Shown: positions 18,024 through 27,111, counted from the stretch's first letter. The stretch is 48,581 nucleotides of DNA from an uncultured bacterium (GCA_903908715.1 CAIVSY010000049.1:1-48581); one strand, 5' to 3'. Translations and numbers: made by a program. Notes: generated by a model from the letters alone, not told the origin.

Positions 18024-18647
18024 ATGTCAGGGTTGCTACACGACAACAAGGGGGATGCTTCTTCCGGTGCCTATGGCGCCAAGAAGCTGTATGTGGGCGG
18101 GGTTGTCTTCGCGAACACGGCGGCCAAGTTCTGGACCTGTCTCCTGGACGAGGTTCTGGATAAGTATCCGGCCGACACGCGGGTGGTCATTTCCGGCGCC
18201 TGCAGCGGGCCGTTGTCGGCGGCACTCCTGGATCCGGAGCAGTTGCTCCAGCGGGATATGCGTGAACTGGAGAGCGACAAGGCGCAGCAAGTGCTTAATG
18301 ATGCACTCGGTGTGCTGGAACTGCTGGGGCCGCCCCCGGGAATGCGATTACGGCTTACTGGTCCGGAGGGGCAGGATGTTCTCCGGGAAATGGTTCTCGA
18401 GGATATTGACGCCGAGCTGATGCCGTTTCTCCTGACCTGGCTTCTCGAGTGGGCGAGGGTTCCTGACGCCCACTGGAACAACAAGGTTGTTCAAGGGATG
18501 TTTGTTGGCGAGGACCGAATCCGGTCCTATGGATACAAGATCGCCTTTCAATTGCACAACCAGCTTCTGGGCGAGGAACTGTATGAGCGGTCCATCGAGG
18601 TACGGTGCGATCGTACCCCTGTGACCTCCGCGGTTACAGGACCGTGA
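18024..18647 (+). CDS. Unrecognised cytoplasmic protein, 207 residues
   Basis: No family recognised. The product has no signal peptide or membrane span. It contains an early alpha/beta-looking segment (KKLYVGGVVFANTAAKF, then RVVISGACSGPLSAALL), an acidic helical middle and a C-terminal segment with VVQGMFVGEDRIRSYGYKI. GAGGTGATGG just ahead of the ATG is a good ribosome binding site, which with the uninterrupted frame supports a real gene. It stands alone after a terminator and its last 14 bases overlap the convergent glycosyltransferase gene. Confidence 0.65.
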   Translation: MSGLLHDNKGDASSGAYGAKKLYVGGVVFANTAAKFWTCLLDEVLDKYPADTRVVISGACSGPLSAALLDPEQLLQRDMRELESDKAQQVLNDALGVLELLGPPPGMRLRLTGPEGQDVLREMVLEDIDAELMPFLLTWLLEWARVPDAHWNNKVVQGMFVGEDRIRSYGYKIAFQLHNQLLGEELYERSIEVRCDRTPVTSAVTGP

Positions 18648-21600
18648 TTTCCTGCGGCAGCTCAAGGCTCGTCCTGGTTGCCGGAATACTGCTCCCGGAT
18701 ATACGGATTCTTTCCCGCAGCAGTGGGCGGTAGACGCCCAGGGCAATGCGATACCTGCCGGGAGGGACTTTGGCCGGCACGGCGACTTCCATGAAGTGTG
18801 TGTTCACCAGGGTCGGGTTCGGGGTCAGTTGAAAGTCGTGGCGGAGGTCGTGATCTCCGTAGAAGAGGACCTTCCCGCTGGCGTCCGTGAAATGCACCCA
18901 GACGATCAGGTCCTCGGCATCCTCGATTGGCTGATCGGTGTCCCAGTAGAGGTTCAGCCCGATACTGGCGCCGCGGGAAACCTCCGTTTCGCGCAGGCGC
19001 GCGGTCATCAGGCGGAGGCCGTTGGCAAACCGTGCATTCACGGGGATATCGTGCCAGGAGGGATTGGGCAATGCATCCTTCCGGATGGGCGCCAGCCGCG
19101 TGGCCGGCAGGAGGCTTTCCGGCCGCGCCCGTGCGGCTGCCGAATAGTTCTCCAGTGCCTGCACCGTGTTGTTGGAAGCCGAGGCGTGGTCACCCAAGGC
19201 CATCAGGACATCAAACGCCATGGGCTCCTCCGCCGCATCCACGGCCGGCCCGCCTGAAACGAGGTCGAGGATCTTCTTCCAGCCCAGGACGGTCGCGAGG
19301 ACATCCGGGGTCAGGGCGATCCGGTGTACGGTCAGTCCGGCGACCGCGGAGGGGGTGACAGTGATGGTGACTGCGGGGACTCCTGACGGGATGCAGACAG
19401 AGAGGGTTGTTTCGGCCAGCCGTTCCGGGGCGTACTCGGACAGTTTGCAGGGGCGGGTCAGGAGTGGTGTGCCATCAGGGAGGGTAACCGCCACGGTGAG
19501 GAGGGGTTCCTGTTCCGGGAGCGGCAGATAGCGGAAGCGGATGGAGCAGTTGTAATATCCCGGATCCAACAGGAGCGGGCGTGTGGAAACCGTGGTTTTC
19601 CCGGAAGGGTTGATTGCGGCGATGACGACGGTGGTTTCCTCCTCGTCCTCCAGAACGGTTTTGTAGGGCGAGCGTTTCCGGAATCCCTGGCGGAGGAGGG
19701 CCTCGTTGGTGATGGACAGGAACGGGATGGCGTTGAGGTAGGCCGGCCCGATGCCGTAGATGTCCTCTAGAGAGGAGGCATTGAAGACATTGCGGATCCG
19801 TCCGGCCACCGCGGCCAGGTCGGCGGGTTTGGTGGTCCGTTCCCCGCGAGTAGAGGAGGGGGTGGCGATGGCACGGCTGGCCATGGCCTGGACCGCGAGG
19901 GTCGGGTTACGGGTTGTCATCGCGGCTTCCTCCAGCCAGGAGACAGCTTCGGCGTACCGGCCGGCGTCGTACAGGGCGGGGCCGATTTCTTCCGCACGGG
20001 TTGTGAGCCGAATCAGGGCTGGTCCAGTTGTGGAACTGGCGGAAAGCCGGTAGAAGAACAATCCGCGCTCCCGCGGGAAGCTGCGTTTCGGGTTCCGGAC
20101 CCTGAGGGCTTCTGTTGTGCCTGGAGCCAGCTTGAGGTTCCAGGACTGGCCGGCGAACGAGAGACGCACGAAGTTCGGAGAAGGCCCGTTCCGGACGGTG
20201 AGAATGGCGTCCTCCAGCGGGGCTTCCGTTACCAGGCGGCGGGTCAGGGGAAAGTCGGGGTACAGGAGAAGGCGTTTGCCGTCCCGCAGGAACGTCAGGC
20301 CGTTATCGAACACAAATGAGTTACCGGTTTCGGAAGGAGCGCGTTGCGTGATCGGCATAAGGGTCGGGCTGGTGATCCAGCTTGAGCCGCCGATATGGCA
20401 GAAGATGTCGGGATTCCGGAACTGCATGAGGGAATCCCGTTCCAGTGCGAAGGTCTTCAGTGGTTGGAAGGAGGCGGGCGGATCTTCCGGGTAGATGTTG
20501 TTCCGCACGAAGACGGTGCCGGCGGGTTTCCCCTGCGGGACGGGCCGCTGGAAGGTGTAGAGGCTGCGGTCGAAGACAAAGGAGGCGGGGATATTCTCTG
20601 CTGCCCAATGGGCGGCCATGCGTCTTGTGTCCATATGCCAGAAGAAGAAAGTTTCCTTGATGGCCTGGCGGCCCAGATATCCGGCGGAAAAAAGGATTGC
20701 CAGTGCGGCGGCAACCGGTGCGCCACGGCGGATCAGCGGGCGGGCGGTATCCGGCGGACGCCGGGTCAGGAGGATGGCGGCCAGGATGAAGACCATTGGC
20801 GTCATGAGTGTGTGATAGACAGGCGGGGCGATAGGGCGGAAGCTTACGCCGACCAGGAAATAAACCACCGGAAGGGCTCCGATGATGAGGATACGGATAT
20901 CGCGCCAGATAAGACGGATCAGCGCCAGCAAGGCTGCGGCGGAGGCGATGGGGCCGAGGAGGTAGAGAAGGATGGGCCCGTTACGTTTCATGGAGAACAG
21001 GAATTTTCCTGTCAACCCTGTGCCTCGTACTTCGTCGGGAAGCCGGCGCCCTTTGGATACATGGGTGAAGAAAGTGACAATATCCTGCGTCACCTGGCTG
21101 GTGTGATGGAAGAGGGTTGGAATGGTCAGGAAGAGGGTGGCCACGCCGATGAGGGCGCAGGCGAGAAGCCGGGTCCAGGAAGCGCGGCTGAAGAATGCCC
21201 GTGGAGTGGGATACCGCGCGGCATGGGCAAGGACGATCGGCAGGGCGGTCAGGCCGGCGTGGTACTTGGCGGCGAATCCGCATGCGGCGAAGAAGACGGC
21301 GAGGAAATAATCCCGCCAGCGACCTTTGCGGGCGATGCGCAGGGCGAAAAGGAGCGAGAGGGTGGCGAAAAAGGCGGCTGTGGTATCCCCGTTTGCATAG
21401 TGGCAGGCGGTGACATCCACCGGGGAGAACGCCAGGAAGAGGGCGGCAACGAAAGCGGGCTTGTCCCCGTAGTGTTCGCGCACCAGCCGGTACACCAGCC
21501 AGACCAGCAATGTGGCAAGGGTGGCGTTGAAGATACGGGTGAGCCAGAAAAGGGCCATGACGTCCGGTGTGTCGAGGCGGGAGGGGATGCCCAGCAGGTT

Positions 21601-21855
21601 CAGGACGGCGACCCGTGGCGGGTTGAAAACCCTGCAAAGGTATTCGACCAGATGGGCGTTAAAGTAGGGATAGCCGTCATAATCCGAGATTCCGGTATGG
21701 ATGAAATAGCGTCCTTCCAGGAATCGTTCCACGGCGCGGACCTGTTTTGGGGTATCGGGGTGGTAGATGCGGCCTTCATGCAGGTCATGGGAGAGTCCGC
21801 CGAACCGCAGCAGGGCGGCTGCGGCAAGAATCAGGAACAAGGCAGCTTTTTTCAT
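18634..21855 (-). CDS. GT-C fold glycosyltransferase-like membrane protein with soluble C-terminal region
   Basis: Probable inner-membrane glycosyltransferase of the GT39/ArnT-like class, which moves sugars from a polyprenyl-phosphate donor to a periplasmic acceptor. The N-terminal half is strongly hydrophobic with about ten spans. The first periplasmic loop carries acidic residues (HPDTPKQ, D34), the position of the catalytic Asp in this fold, followed by ACHYANGDTTAAFF near 151-164. From about residue 430 it becomes soluble, with a helical repeat-like part (about 630-780) and C-terminal beta-sandwich-like segments ending RYRIALGVYRP. At 1073 residues it is much longer than typical GT39 enzymes. 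The ATG at 21855 is chosen because MKKAALFLILAAAALL is a good first span; the frame is open further upstream. Acceptor unknown. Confidence 0.75.
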   Translation of the reverse strand: MKKAALFLILAAAALLRFGGLSHDLHEGRIYHPDTPKQVRAVERFLEGRYFIHTGISDYDGYPYFNAHLVEYLCRVFNPPRVAVLNLLGIPSRLDTPDVMALFWLTRIFNATLATLLVWLVYRLVREHYGDKPAFVAALFLAFSPVDVTACHYANGDTTAAFFATLSLLFALRIARKGRWRDYFLAVFFAACGFAAKYHAGLTALPIVLAHAARYPTPRAFFSRASWTRLLACALIGVATLFLTIPTLFHHTSQVTQDIVTFFTHVSKGRRLPDEVRGTGLTGKFLFSMKRNGPILLYLLGPIASAAALLALIRLIWRDIRILIIGALPVVYFLVGVSFRPIAPPVYHTLMTPMVFILAAILLTRRPPDTARPLIRRGAPVAAALAILFSAGYLGRQAIKETFFFWHMDTRRMAAHWAAENIPASFVFDRSLYTFQRPVPQGKPAGTVFVRNNIYPEDPPASFQPLKTFALERDSLMQFRNPDIFCHIGGSSWITSPTLMPITQRAPSETGNSFVFDNGLTFLRDGKRLLLYPDFPLTRRLVTEAPLEDAILTVRNGPSPNFVRLSFAGQSWNLKLAPGTTEALRVRNPKRSFPRERGLFFYRLSASSTTGPALIRLTTRAEEIGPALYDAGRYAEAVSWLEEAAMTTRNPTLAVQAMASRAIATPSSTRGERTTKPADLAAVAGRIRNVFNASSLEDIYGIGPAYLNAIPFLSITNEALLRQGFRKRSPYKTVLEDEEETTVVIAAINPSGKTTVSTRPLLLDPGYYNCSIRFRYLPLPEQEPLLTVAVTLPDGTPLLTRPCKLSEYAPERLAETTLSVCIPSGVPAVTITVTPSAVAGLTVHRIALTPDVLATVLGWKKILDLVSGGPAVDAAEEPMAFDVLMALGDHASASNNTVQALENYSAAARARPESLLPATRLAPIRKDALPNPSWHDIPVNARFANGLRLMTARLRETEVSRGASIGLNLYWDTDQPIEDAEDLIVWVHFTDASGKVLFYGDHDLRHDFQLTPNPTLVNTHFMEVAVPAKVPPGRYRIALGVYRPLLRERIRISGSSIPATRTSLELPQEITVL

Positions 21856-21898
21856 GGCGATAATGCGTTGCGTGATTGAAACGCAGAGTAGTCCGATC

Positions 21899-22894
21899 TC
21901 AGCCCGACTGCAAGACGTCGTTGATTTGTTGCAGTTCCGCGCCGGAGAGGGGTGTGGCGGCCATGGCGCTGGCATTCTCCACGATTTGCTCCACGCGGCT
22001 GGCGCCGATCAGGGCGGAGGTGACGCGGGGATCCCGCAGGACCCAGGTCAGTGACATCTGGGCCAGGGTTTGGCCGCGGGCTGCCGCAATGCTGTTCAGC
22101 TTCTGGATTCGCGCCACCTGGGCGGGTGTGACTTGCTGGCGCTTGAGGAATCCGGTTCCTTTCCCGGCGCGGGAATCGGCGGGGATGCCTGTCAGGTAGC
22201 GATTGGTCAGCAGGCCCTGGGCGAGCGGGCAGAACGCGATGCATCCGATGCCTTCCTGTCCGAGGGCGTCAAGAAGGCCGTTCTCGATGGTGCGGTTGAA
22301 CATGGAATAGCTGGGCTGGTGGATCAGGCAGGGGGTTCCGTTGGCGCGCAGGAGGGCGGCGGCGGTTCGGGTCTGTTCCGGGGAATAGGAAGAGATGCCG
22401 ACGTACAGCGCCTTACCCTGCCGCACCGCGTGGCTCAGGGCCGCCATGGTTTCCTCCAGCGGGGTTTCGGGATCCGGCCGGTGGGAGTAGAAGATGTCCA
22501 CATAATCCAATCCCATGCGGCGCAGGCTCTGGTCCAGGCTGGCGAGGAGGTATTTGCGTGATCCCCATTCGCCGTAGGGGCCTTCCCACATGCGGTATCC
22601 GGCCTTGGTTGAGAGAATCAGTTCATCGCGGTACGGCGCGAAGTCGTTCCGGAAAATCATCCCGAAGTTTTCCTCCGCCGAGCCCGGGGGAGGACCGTAG
22701 TTGTTGGCGAGGTCGAAGTGTGTAATGCCAAGATCGAACGCCCGGCGGAGCATGGCGCGCTGATTCTCCAGGGTATCGATTCCGCCGAAGTTGTGCCAGA
22801 GTCCCAGCGAGATGGCGGGCAACTTGAGGCCGCTTCGGCCGCAACGGTTGTACGGCATGGTTTCATAACGTGAAGTGAGCGCATCATACGGCAT
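21899..22894 (-). CDS. Aldo/keto reductase (YghZ/Gpr-like)
   Basis: NADPH-dependent aldo/keto reductase, most like the L-glyceraldehyde-3-phosphate reductase/Kv-beta-type branch. The catalytic tetrad is visible: D61 in HFDLANNYGPPPGSAE, Y66 in the same segment, K97 in STKAGY and H138 in IFYSHRPDPETP. Near the C terminus come FCPLAQGLLTNRYL and the NADPH-phosphate region. The ATG at 22894 is chosen because GGAGG lies eight bases upstream; an ATG at 22909 would itself overlap that ribosome binding site. It overlaps the end of folK by 11 bases, so translation is probably coupled. Substrate not determinable; a role in detoxifying reactive aldehydes is usual. Confidence 0.88.
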   Translation of the reverse strand: MPYDALTSRYETMPYNRCGRSGLKLPAISLGLWHNFGGIDTLENQRAMLRRAFDLGITHFDLANNYGPPPGSAEENFGMIFRNDFAPYRDELILSTKAGYRMWEGPYGEWGSRKYLLASLDQSLRRMGLDYVDIFYSHRPDPETPLEETMAALSHAVRQGKALYVGISSYSPEQTRTAAALLRANGTPCLIHQPSYSMFNRTIENGLLDALGQEGIGCIAFCPLAQGLLTNRYLTGIPADSRAGKGTGFLKRQQVTPAQVARIQKLNSIAAARGQTLAQMSLTWVLRDPRVTSALIGASRVEQIVENASAMAATPLSGAELQQINDVLQSG

Positions 22895-23435
22895 GGACGG
22901 ATCCTCCATTGATCAGGTTTTGCGGTAGCCAATCGTGGTCAAAAACCTTCACGATGCCGCCCGGCGGGAGGGCGGCAAGGATTGTGGAAACGGAACGGCT
23001 TTCTCCGGGCAGGACCAGATGCGGACAGACATCCGCCAAGGGCTGGACGACGAAGCGCCGGGCCGCCCAGCGGGGGTGGGGCAGGTCGAGGATGTCATCC
23101 GACTGCATGATTGAACCGGCAAAGAGGATATCAATATCCAGGGTGCGCGGCGCGTTACGGTCCTCCTGCCGGATCCGTCCAAGCTGGTCTTCGATCCCGT
23201 GAAGGTTCCGGGCCAGTTTCGTGAGCGTGATCTCCGTTCGGGTTTCAACGATGAGGACGGTGTTCAGGTATTTCAGGTTGGCGTATTCCGGTTTCGTGTC
23301 GACGGGTTCGGTCTCATACACGGGTGCGGCGGCCCGGATACGGATTCCGGGAATCCGCGCGATCCGTCCGGCCGCCTCGCGAAGGGTGGCCATCCTGTCC
23401 CCGAGATTCGAGCCGAGACTGAGTCCGATGTCCAT
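22884..23435 (-). CDS. folK: 2-amino-4-hydroxy-6-hydroxymethyldihydropteridine diphosphokinase
   Basis: FolK transfers pyrophosphate from ATP to the hydroxymethyl pterin in folate synthesis. Recognised from the N-terminal LSLGSNLGDR, the VYETEPVDT region and the family signature RNAPRTLDIDILFAG (about 95-109). The 183-residue length is normal. It lies 20 bases downstream of dapB and its 3' end overlaps the aldo/keto reductase start. No other folate gene is adjacent. Confidence 0.95.
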   Translation of the reverse strand: MDIGLSLGSNLGDRMATLREAAGRIARIPGIRIRAAAPVYETEPVDTKPEYANLKYLNTVLIVETRTEITLTKLARNLHGIEDQLGRIRQEDRNAPRTLDIDILFAGSIMQSDDILDLPHPRWAARRFVVQPLADVCPHLVLPGESRSVSTILAALPPGGIVKVFDHDWLPQNLINGGSVHAV

Positions 23436-23455
23436 GGTGCCGAGCCGGGCCTGGT

Positions 23456-24265
23456 TCAGGTTTTGCGCAGGCCCAGCACATCCTGCATGTCGTACAAACC
23501 CGGGGATCGGCCGATGAGCCAGCCGGCCGCATGGAGGGCTCCGTTGGCGAAGGCATCGCGGCTGGATGCGCGGTGGCTGATCTCCACCCGTTCGCCATCG
23601 GCGGCGAAAAGAACGGTGTGATCCCCGATGATATCGGCGGCGCGGAGGGCGTGGATTCCGATCTGGCCCTTCGGGCGTTCGCCGCCGAGTCCTTCGCGTC
23701 CGAAGACGGCCACGTCCCGGAAATTCTGGTTACGCGCGGCGGCCACCATTTCACCGAGCCGCAGGGCGGTTCCGCTGGGGGCATCCTTCTTGTAGCGGTG
23801 ATGGGCTTCGGTGATTTCCACATCGTAATCCAGGTTCAGCGCCTTGGCGGCCTGATGCACGAGCGCAAAAAGGAGGTTGACCCCGAGGCTCATGTTGGGC
23901 GCCCATACGATGGGGATCTGGCGGGCGCCGGCCTCGACAGCCGCACGCTCGTCGGGCGCGAGTCCGGTGGTGCCGATTACAACGGCTTTCCGGTTGGCTA
24001 CCGCCTGTTGGATCGTGAGGGGGACGTTCTCATGGATGCTGAAATCGATCAGTACATCCGCACTCCGGGCCGCGGCGGCGAGGTCGCTGGTGATTTTCAC
24101 GGCGGCGTCGCCGCACCCGGCCACGACGCCCGCGTCCTTTCCGCACATAGGGCAGGCGCCGTGGTCGATGGCGGCGGCCAGGCGGATATTCTGCATCATG
24201 CGGGAACAACGAACCAGCGCCTGGCCCATGCGGCCGGCCGCTCCGATAATGGCAACACTTGTCAT
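23456..24265 (-). CDS. dapB: 4-hydroxy-tetrahydrodipicolinate reductase
   Basis: DapB carries out the NAD(P)H-dependent reduction in the lysine/diaminopimelate pathway. It has the Rossmann start VAIIGAAGRMGQ (GAAGRMG at 8-14) and the substrate-binding signature EAHHRYKKDAPSGTA (153-167) with catalytic H155 and K159. Length (269 residues) is normal. A small Cys-containing stretch CPMCGKDAG (38-46) in the first third is unusual for the family and could bind a metal or simply be a local variation. AAGGAG lies six bases before the ATG. First gene of the dapB-folK-reductase operon. Confidence 0.96.
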   Translation of the reverse strand: MTSVAIIGAAGRMGQALVRCSRMMQNIRLAAAIDHGACPMCGKDAGVVAGCGDAAVKITSDLAAAARSADVLIDFSIHENVPLTIQQAVANRKAVVIGTTGLAPDERAAVEAGARQIPIVWAPNMSLGVNLLFALVHQAAKALNLDYDVEITEAHHRYKKDAPSGTALRLGEMVAAARNQNFRDVAVFGREGLGGERPKGQIGIHALRAADIIGDHTVLFAADGERVEISHRASSRDAFANGALHAAGWLIGRSPGLYDMQDVLGLRKT

Positions 24266-24289
24266 GGGGAACTCCTTTTTCCGACGGCA

Positions 24290-24317
24290 GTATTATGCAA
24301 GAGGGGATTTTTGTCCA
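24290..24317 (-). promoter_or_regulatory. Weak candidate promoter for the dapB operon
   Basis: On the minus strand TGGACA (24312-24317) is separated by 16 bases from TAATAC (24290-24295), 24 bases upstream of the dapB start. It lies in the 179-base region between divergent genes, which otherwise shows no obvious structure. Assigned by eye. Confidence 0.35.
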
Positions 24318-24444
24318 CCCGCAATCCATTTGCGATTCTTTCCCATGCCGTCTTAACGGATAGAGGCCGGTATGTGAAAGCTCTGTTGACGACGGGGCTG
24401 TGAAAACGGTACCAACAGATGGGGTGTGGAAGGAAAACAAGCGA

Positions 24445-24960
24445 ATGAACGACGAAGTGAACCAGGCGCCCGGGCAACAGGCATGGCATGTGGCGCATGT
24501 CAAGCCGCGGTGTGAGAAGAAGGTTGCCGAATACTGTGCGGCAAACCATCTCTTTTGTGACCTGCCGCTCCGGGAGGAGACGAAGATCTACCAGCGCCGG
24601 AAGGTCACGGTCCGCAAGCCGGTATTCCCGGGGTACTGTTTCCTGCGGCATACACCTGTGCAGCGTGTAACGCTTCTCAAGAGCAACCTCATTGTGCGGT
24701 TGATCCCTGTGGCGGACCAGGAACGGCTGGCGAGCGACCTCGAGCAGATACACCAGGCCCTGGATGTGGATCCCACGCTCGATGCATGCGCGGCCTTCAA
24801 GGCCGGGAAGCGCGTGGTGATCCGGAGCGGGCCGTTCCGCGGCCTGGAAGGCGTGGTGCAGGTGGTGCGTGCGAAGACGCGGGTGATCCTGAATGTGGAA
24901 ATGATCGGCCGCGGTCTGGCTGTGGAAGTGGAGATGTCGCTGCTCGAGCCGGCTGAGTGA
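24445..24960 (+). CDS. NusG/RfaH-like transcription elongation factor
   Basis: Small protein with a NusG N-terminal domain (WHVAHVKPRCEKKVAEYC at about 14-31, FPGYCFLRH, LIVRLIPVA) and a C-terminal KOW domain (FKAGKRVVIRSGPFRGLEGVV at about 114-134, read with its loop). NusG paralogues of this size often act on specific long operons, for example for surface polysaccharides, rather than as the housekeeping factor. The ATG at 24445 follows AAGGAA at nine bases. A longer version from 24400 is possible but adds a poorly conserved leader. It is divergent from dapB. The target operon is not evident; fkp and the glycosyltransferase are the nearest glycan genes. Confidence 0.85.
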   Translation: MNDEVNQAPGQQAWHVAHVKPRCEKKVAEYCAANHLFCDLPLREETKIYQRRKVTVRKPVFPGYCFLRHTPVQRVTLLKSNLIVRLIPVADQERLASDLEQIHQALDVDPTLDACAAFKAGKRVVIRSGPFRGLEGVVQVVRAKTRVILNVEMIGRGLAVEVEMSLLEPAE

Positions 24961-25013
24961 CGGGCTGGAACAACGGGCAACGGGAGCAAAGCAGGAAGCG
25001 AGCGGGAAACGAT

Positions 25014-26150
25014 ATGAACCTGAACGAGGTGGAGACCCCCTGTTATGTGGTCGATGAGGGCAGGCTTGAGTCCAATCTGCTCCGGCTGGATGAAGTGCAG
25101 CGCCGTACAGGCGCCCGCATTCTCCTTGCCTTGAAGGGCTTTGCCATGTTCAGCACCTTTCCGCTGATCCGCCGATACCTGCAGGGGGTGGCGGCCAGTT
25201 CGCTCAACGAGGCGCGGCTGGGTTTCGAGGAGTTTGGTCGCGAAGTGCATGTCTACGCACCGGCGTACCGGGCGGATGAGATGGCCGGGCTCCTGAAGTA
25301 TGCGCAGCACATGGTGTTCAATTCCTTCCACCAGTGGCATTGCTTCAAGGACTTGGTTGCGGGCTGCGGGAAGTCCGTCCGATGCGGGATCCGGGTCAAC
25401 CCGGAGCACTCCGAGGTGAAGGTCAAGCTCTACGATCCTTGCGCGCCGGGATCGCGGCTGGGTGTGCGGCTGGAGGATTTCGAGGGCCGGGACCTGACGG
25501 GGATTTCCGGGTTGCATTTCCATACCCTCTGCGAGCTCAATTCCGATGCGCTGGAAAGGACCCTGGCCGTGGTGGAGGCCAGGTTTGGCCGATATCTCAG
25601 CGGGATGCAATGGATCAATTTCGGCGGCGGGCATCACATTACCCGGCCGGATTATGATCTGGACCTGCTGTGCCGCGTGATCGAGGGATTCCGGAAGCGG
25701 TATCCGCACCTGGACGTGTTCCTCGAGCCGGGTGAGGCGATCGCGCTGAACACCGGTGTGCTGGTGGCTTCGGTTCTGGATGTGGTGCACAACCAGATGG
25801 ATATCGCTATCCTTGACACCTCGGCGGCGGCGCATATGCCGGATGTCATCGAAATGCCCTACCGGCCGAACATCATCGGGGCGGAGAAACCGGGAGTGAA
25901 GGCGTACACCTACCGGCTGGGGGGGCTGACCTGCCTGTCGGGGGATGTGATTGGCGACTACTCGTTTGACCAGCCGCTGCGTGCGGGTGACAAGCTGGTG
26001 TTCCTTGACATGGCGCACTATACGATGGTCAAGAACAACACCTTCAACGGGGTCGGATTGCCCTCCATCGCCCTGTTCACGCCGTCCACGGGCCGGATCC
26101 GGGTGGTGAAACGCTTTGGTTACGAGGACTACCGGAATCGACTATCCTGA
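25014..26150 (+). CDS. nspC: Carboxynorspermidine/carboxyspermidine decarboxylase
   Basis: PLP-dependent decarboxylase of the alanine-racemase/ornithine-decarboxylase fold that makes norspermidine or spermidine from the carboxy precursor. The start VETPCYVVDEGRLESNL and the PLP lysine in LLALKGFAMFS (K41) are typical of NspC. So are the FGGGHHITRPDYD loop, the LEPGEAIALNTG phosphate-binding turn and the C-terminal LTCLSGDVIGDY with the catalytic Cys. The 378-residue length is normal. Its usual partner, carboxy(nor)spermidine dehydrogenase, is not in the window. The upstream frame from 24957 lacks conservation, and the start at 25014 fits the family. Confidence 0.93.
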   Translation: MNLNEVETPCYVVDEGRLESNLLRLDEVQRRTGARILLALKGFAMFSTFPLIRRYLQGVAASSLNEARLGFEEFGREVHVYAPAYRADEMAGLLKYAQHMVFNSFHQWHCFKDLVAGCGKSVRCGIRVNPEHSEVKVKLYDPCAPGSRLGVRLEDFEGRDLTGISGLHFHTLCELNSDALERTLAVVEARFGRYLSGMQWINFGGGHHITRPDYDLDLLCRVIEGFRKRYPHLDVFLEPGEAIALNTGVLVASVLDVVHNQMDIAILDTSAAAHMPDVIEMPYRPNIIGAEKPGVKAYTYRLGGLTCLSGDVIGDYSFDQPLRAGDKLVFLDMAHYTMVKNNTFNGVGLPSIALFTPSTGRIRVVKRFGYEDYRNRLS

Positions 26151-26175
26151 ACCGGTTTCCGCGAGCCGGTATTCC

Positions 26176-27111
26176 TCAATCCAGCAGGATGCGGATGTGC
26201 GCCTCAACGCTGGCGGCGAGCGCCTCGAGGTTGTAGCCGCCTTCCAGGATGGAGACCAGTCGACCTTCACAGTGTTTATCAGCCATTTCCATGACTTGCC
26301 GCGTAAGGTTTGCGTATCCGTCCGCGGTCATCACCAGGCCGCCCAGGGGGTCGTCCCTGTGTCCGTCGAAACCGGCTGAAACCAGCAGGAATTCCGGCTT
26401 GAACCGGTCCATGGCAGGGCGGAGTTCCTGATGGAAGGCGCGTTCCGCCTCTGCATCACCGGCACCGGATCGGAGCGGTATATTCAGGGTGAAGTTCCTG
26501 CCCGGACCTTCCCCTGTTTCCGATGCCCGTCCGCTTCCGGGATAAAGCGGGAACTGGTGTATGCTGAAATAGAAAACCGATGGATCCTGGAGGAAAATAT
26601 CCTGGGTTCCGTTGCCGTGGTGAACATCCCAGTCCACGATTGCGATTCGGGAAAGACCGTGCACCTTCTGCAGGTGCCGCGCGGTAATGGCAACGTTGTT
26701 GAAGAAACAGAACCCCATGGCGTGGTCCGGCAAGGCATGATGGCCGGGCGGGCGGACAGGGCAGAAGGCGTTGCGGACCTTCCCCTGCAGGACGGCGTCG
26801 GCTGCGGCCAGGCAGGTCCCGGCGGCCAAGCAGGCGGCGGTAAAGGTTCCCGGTGAAGCCACGGTGTCGTCATCCGGGCGGAACATGCGTCCCGTATTGC
26901 ATTGATCCTCAATGTCCGCCATGTACGAAGGGGTGTGGACGGCGGTGATCGCTTCGCGGCTGGCCGGGGCAGCCTCCAGGCTGTGGAGCTTCTCCAGCAG
27001 GTTCGAAGCTTCGAGCCGACGCATGATCGCTGTCAGGCGTTGGGGGTTTTCGGGATGCCGGGGGCCGGTCCTGTGCTCCAGAAAGGCGGGATGATAGCCG
27101 ATGCCGGTCAT
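26176..27111 (-). CDS. Histone-deacetylase-fold amidohydrolase
   Basis: Zinc-dependent deacetylase of the HDAC/acetylpolyamine amidohydrolase superfamily. It has the N-terminal HPENPQRL, RPPGHHA (119-125), the metal site DWDVHHGNGT (160-169, with D162 and H164) and AGFDGHRDDPLGG (D249), and EGGYNLEAL near the end. Bacterial members act on acetylpolyamines, acetylated lysines or other amides. Being convergent with nspC, a polyamine gene, makes an acetylpolyamine substrate attractive but unproven. The N terminus is well placed, yet the region before the ATG is C-rich with no Shine-Dalgarno sequence. Confidence 0.9.
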   Translation of the reverse strand: MTGIGYHPAFLEHRTGPRHPENPQRLTAIMRRLEASNLLEKLHSLEAAPASREAITAVHTPSYMADIEDQCNTGRMFRPDDDTVASPGTFTAACLAAGTCLAAADAVLQGKVRNAFCPVRPPGHHALPDHAMGFCFFNNVAITARHLQKVHGLSRIAIVDWDVHHGNGTQDIFLQDPSVFYFSIHQFPLYPGSGRASETGEGPGRNFTLNIPLRSGAGDAEAERAFHQELRPAMDRFKPEFLLVSAGFDGHRDDPLGGLVMTADGYANLTRQVMEMADKHCEGRLVSILEGGYNLEALAASVEAHIRILLD

